From: Balneolales bacterium
GTDB lineage: Bacteria; Bacteroidota; Rhodothermia; Balneolales; Natronogracilivirgulaceae
Reading direction: 5' to 3'
Assembly (NCBI GenBank): GCA_007135895.1
Contig: SLHZ01000264.1
Coordinates: 1 to 5,664 of the forward strand
Length of the DNA stretch: 5,664 bases
Positions 5,480 through 5,664 of this stretch are shown one piece after another (within the stretch, counting starts at the first letter, position 1; the number at the start of each line of letters is the position of its first letter). A program made the translations under genes and the position numbers. The notes beneath the pieces are model-generated. The model searched no databases, was not told the origin of the DNA, and was given only the letters and a program-made list of their open reading frames with translations.

Positions 5480-5664
5480 ATGAAACTCACAGAGGTCCAA
5501 TACATACTTGTCACGGGTTTGCTGATTTTCACCGGTATGGCCTATGGACAAACAGATGTCGCAAGGCAGGAGTTGGTCGCAAATGAGCATATTCATAATG
5601 TCCGTCTGAACAATGACTACACCGGTTATAACGAACCCGGGAGTGTCGAGCCTGCTAATGCCGA
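5480..5664 (+). CDS. Exported protein of unknown function, N-terminal part only
   Basis: An open frame from ATG 5480 runs to the right edge (61 codons seen). It starts with a signal peptide: a short charged start (MKLTEVQ), a hydrophobic core ILVTGLLIFTGMA and likely cleavage near AYGQ, residues 21-24. The mature part begins TDVARQELVANEHIHNVR and continues with a Tyr/Asn/Gly-rich stretch. I do not recognise a family; the visible part is too short. It starts 39 bp after the Rieske stop on the same strand, so co-transcription and a shared extracytoplasmic role are likely. The sequence before the ATG is A/T-rich without a Shine-Dalgarno. It could be a beta-barrel, a metal-binding or a cytochrome-type secreted protein; none can be favoured. 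Confidence 0.75.
   Translation, partial: MKLTEVQYILVTGLLIFTGMAYGQTDVARQELVANEHIHNVRLNNDYTGYNEPGSVEPANA

Overview
The window looks like chromosome from the Bacteroidota / Balneolota–Rhodothermota (FCB) group. The reasons are an outer-membrane TonB-dependent receptor with a carboxypeptidase-regulatory-like domain before its plug, a short-chain dehydrogenase of a type I associate with Bacteroidota, a lipoprotein Rieske protein, and no clear Shine-Dalgarno sequence ahead of any start. Base composition is roughly balanced by eye. Order and genus cannot be fixed from the sequence. There is no phage, transposon, tRNA, rRNA or CRISPR signal.

Layout. On the minus strand, 1-1826 is most of an OprC/NosA-like copper TonB-dependent receptor, whose C-terminal end lies beyond the left edge. 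Its start codon sits inside a four-unit 48-bp tandem repeat (1794-1985) that is open on both strands. Upstream, also on the minus strand, 2184-3554 encodes a membrane-bound YdjM/DUF457-type metal-dependent hydrolase. Its cytoplasmic linker is built from a four-unit 45-bp repeat (3018-3197). A 513-bp divergent intergenic region (3555-4067) holds degenerate repeats and a small GAAACC array but no convincing gene. On the plus strand, 4068-4769 encodes a short-chain dehydrogenase-like protein whose catalytic tyrosine position is valine. It is followed by a Rieske [2Fe-2S] lipoprotein (4988-5440) and, 39 bp further on, the start of an exported protein of unknown function (5480 to the right edge).

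How the genes may work together. The clearest functional statement is outer-membrane copper acquisition by the receptor: it has the CxxxM and HxM copper ligands of OprC with nearly the same separation. The Rieske lipoprotein and the exported protein behind it are probably co-transcribed and act outside the cytoplasm, plausibly in electron transfer. A link between them and the copper receptor is only inference. I do not see a complete new defence or mobile system. The least ordinary features are the in-frame minisatellites, especially the 48-bp array over the receptor start, and the Tyr-less dehydrogenase.
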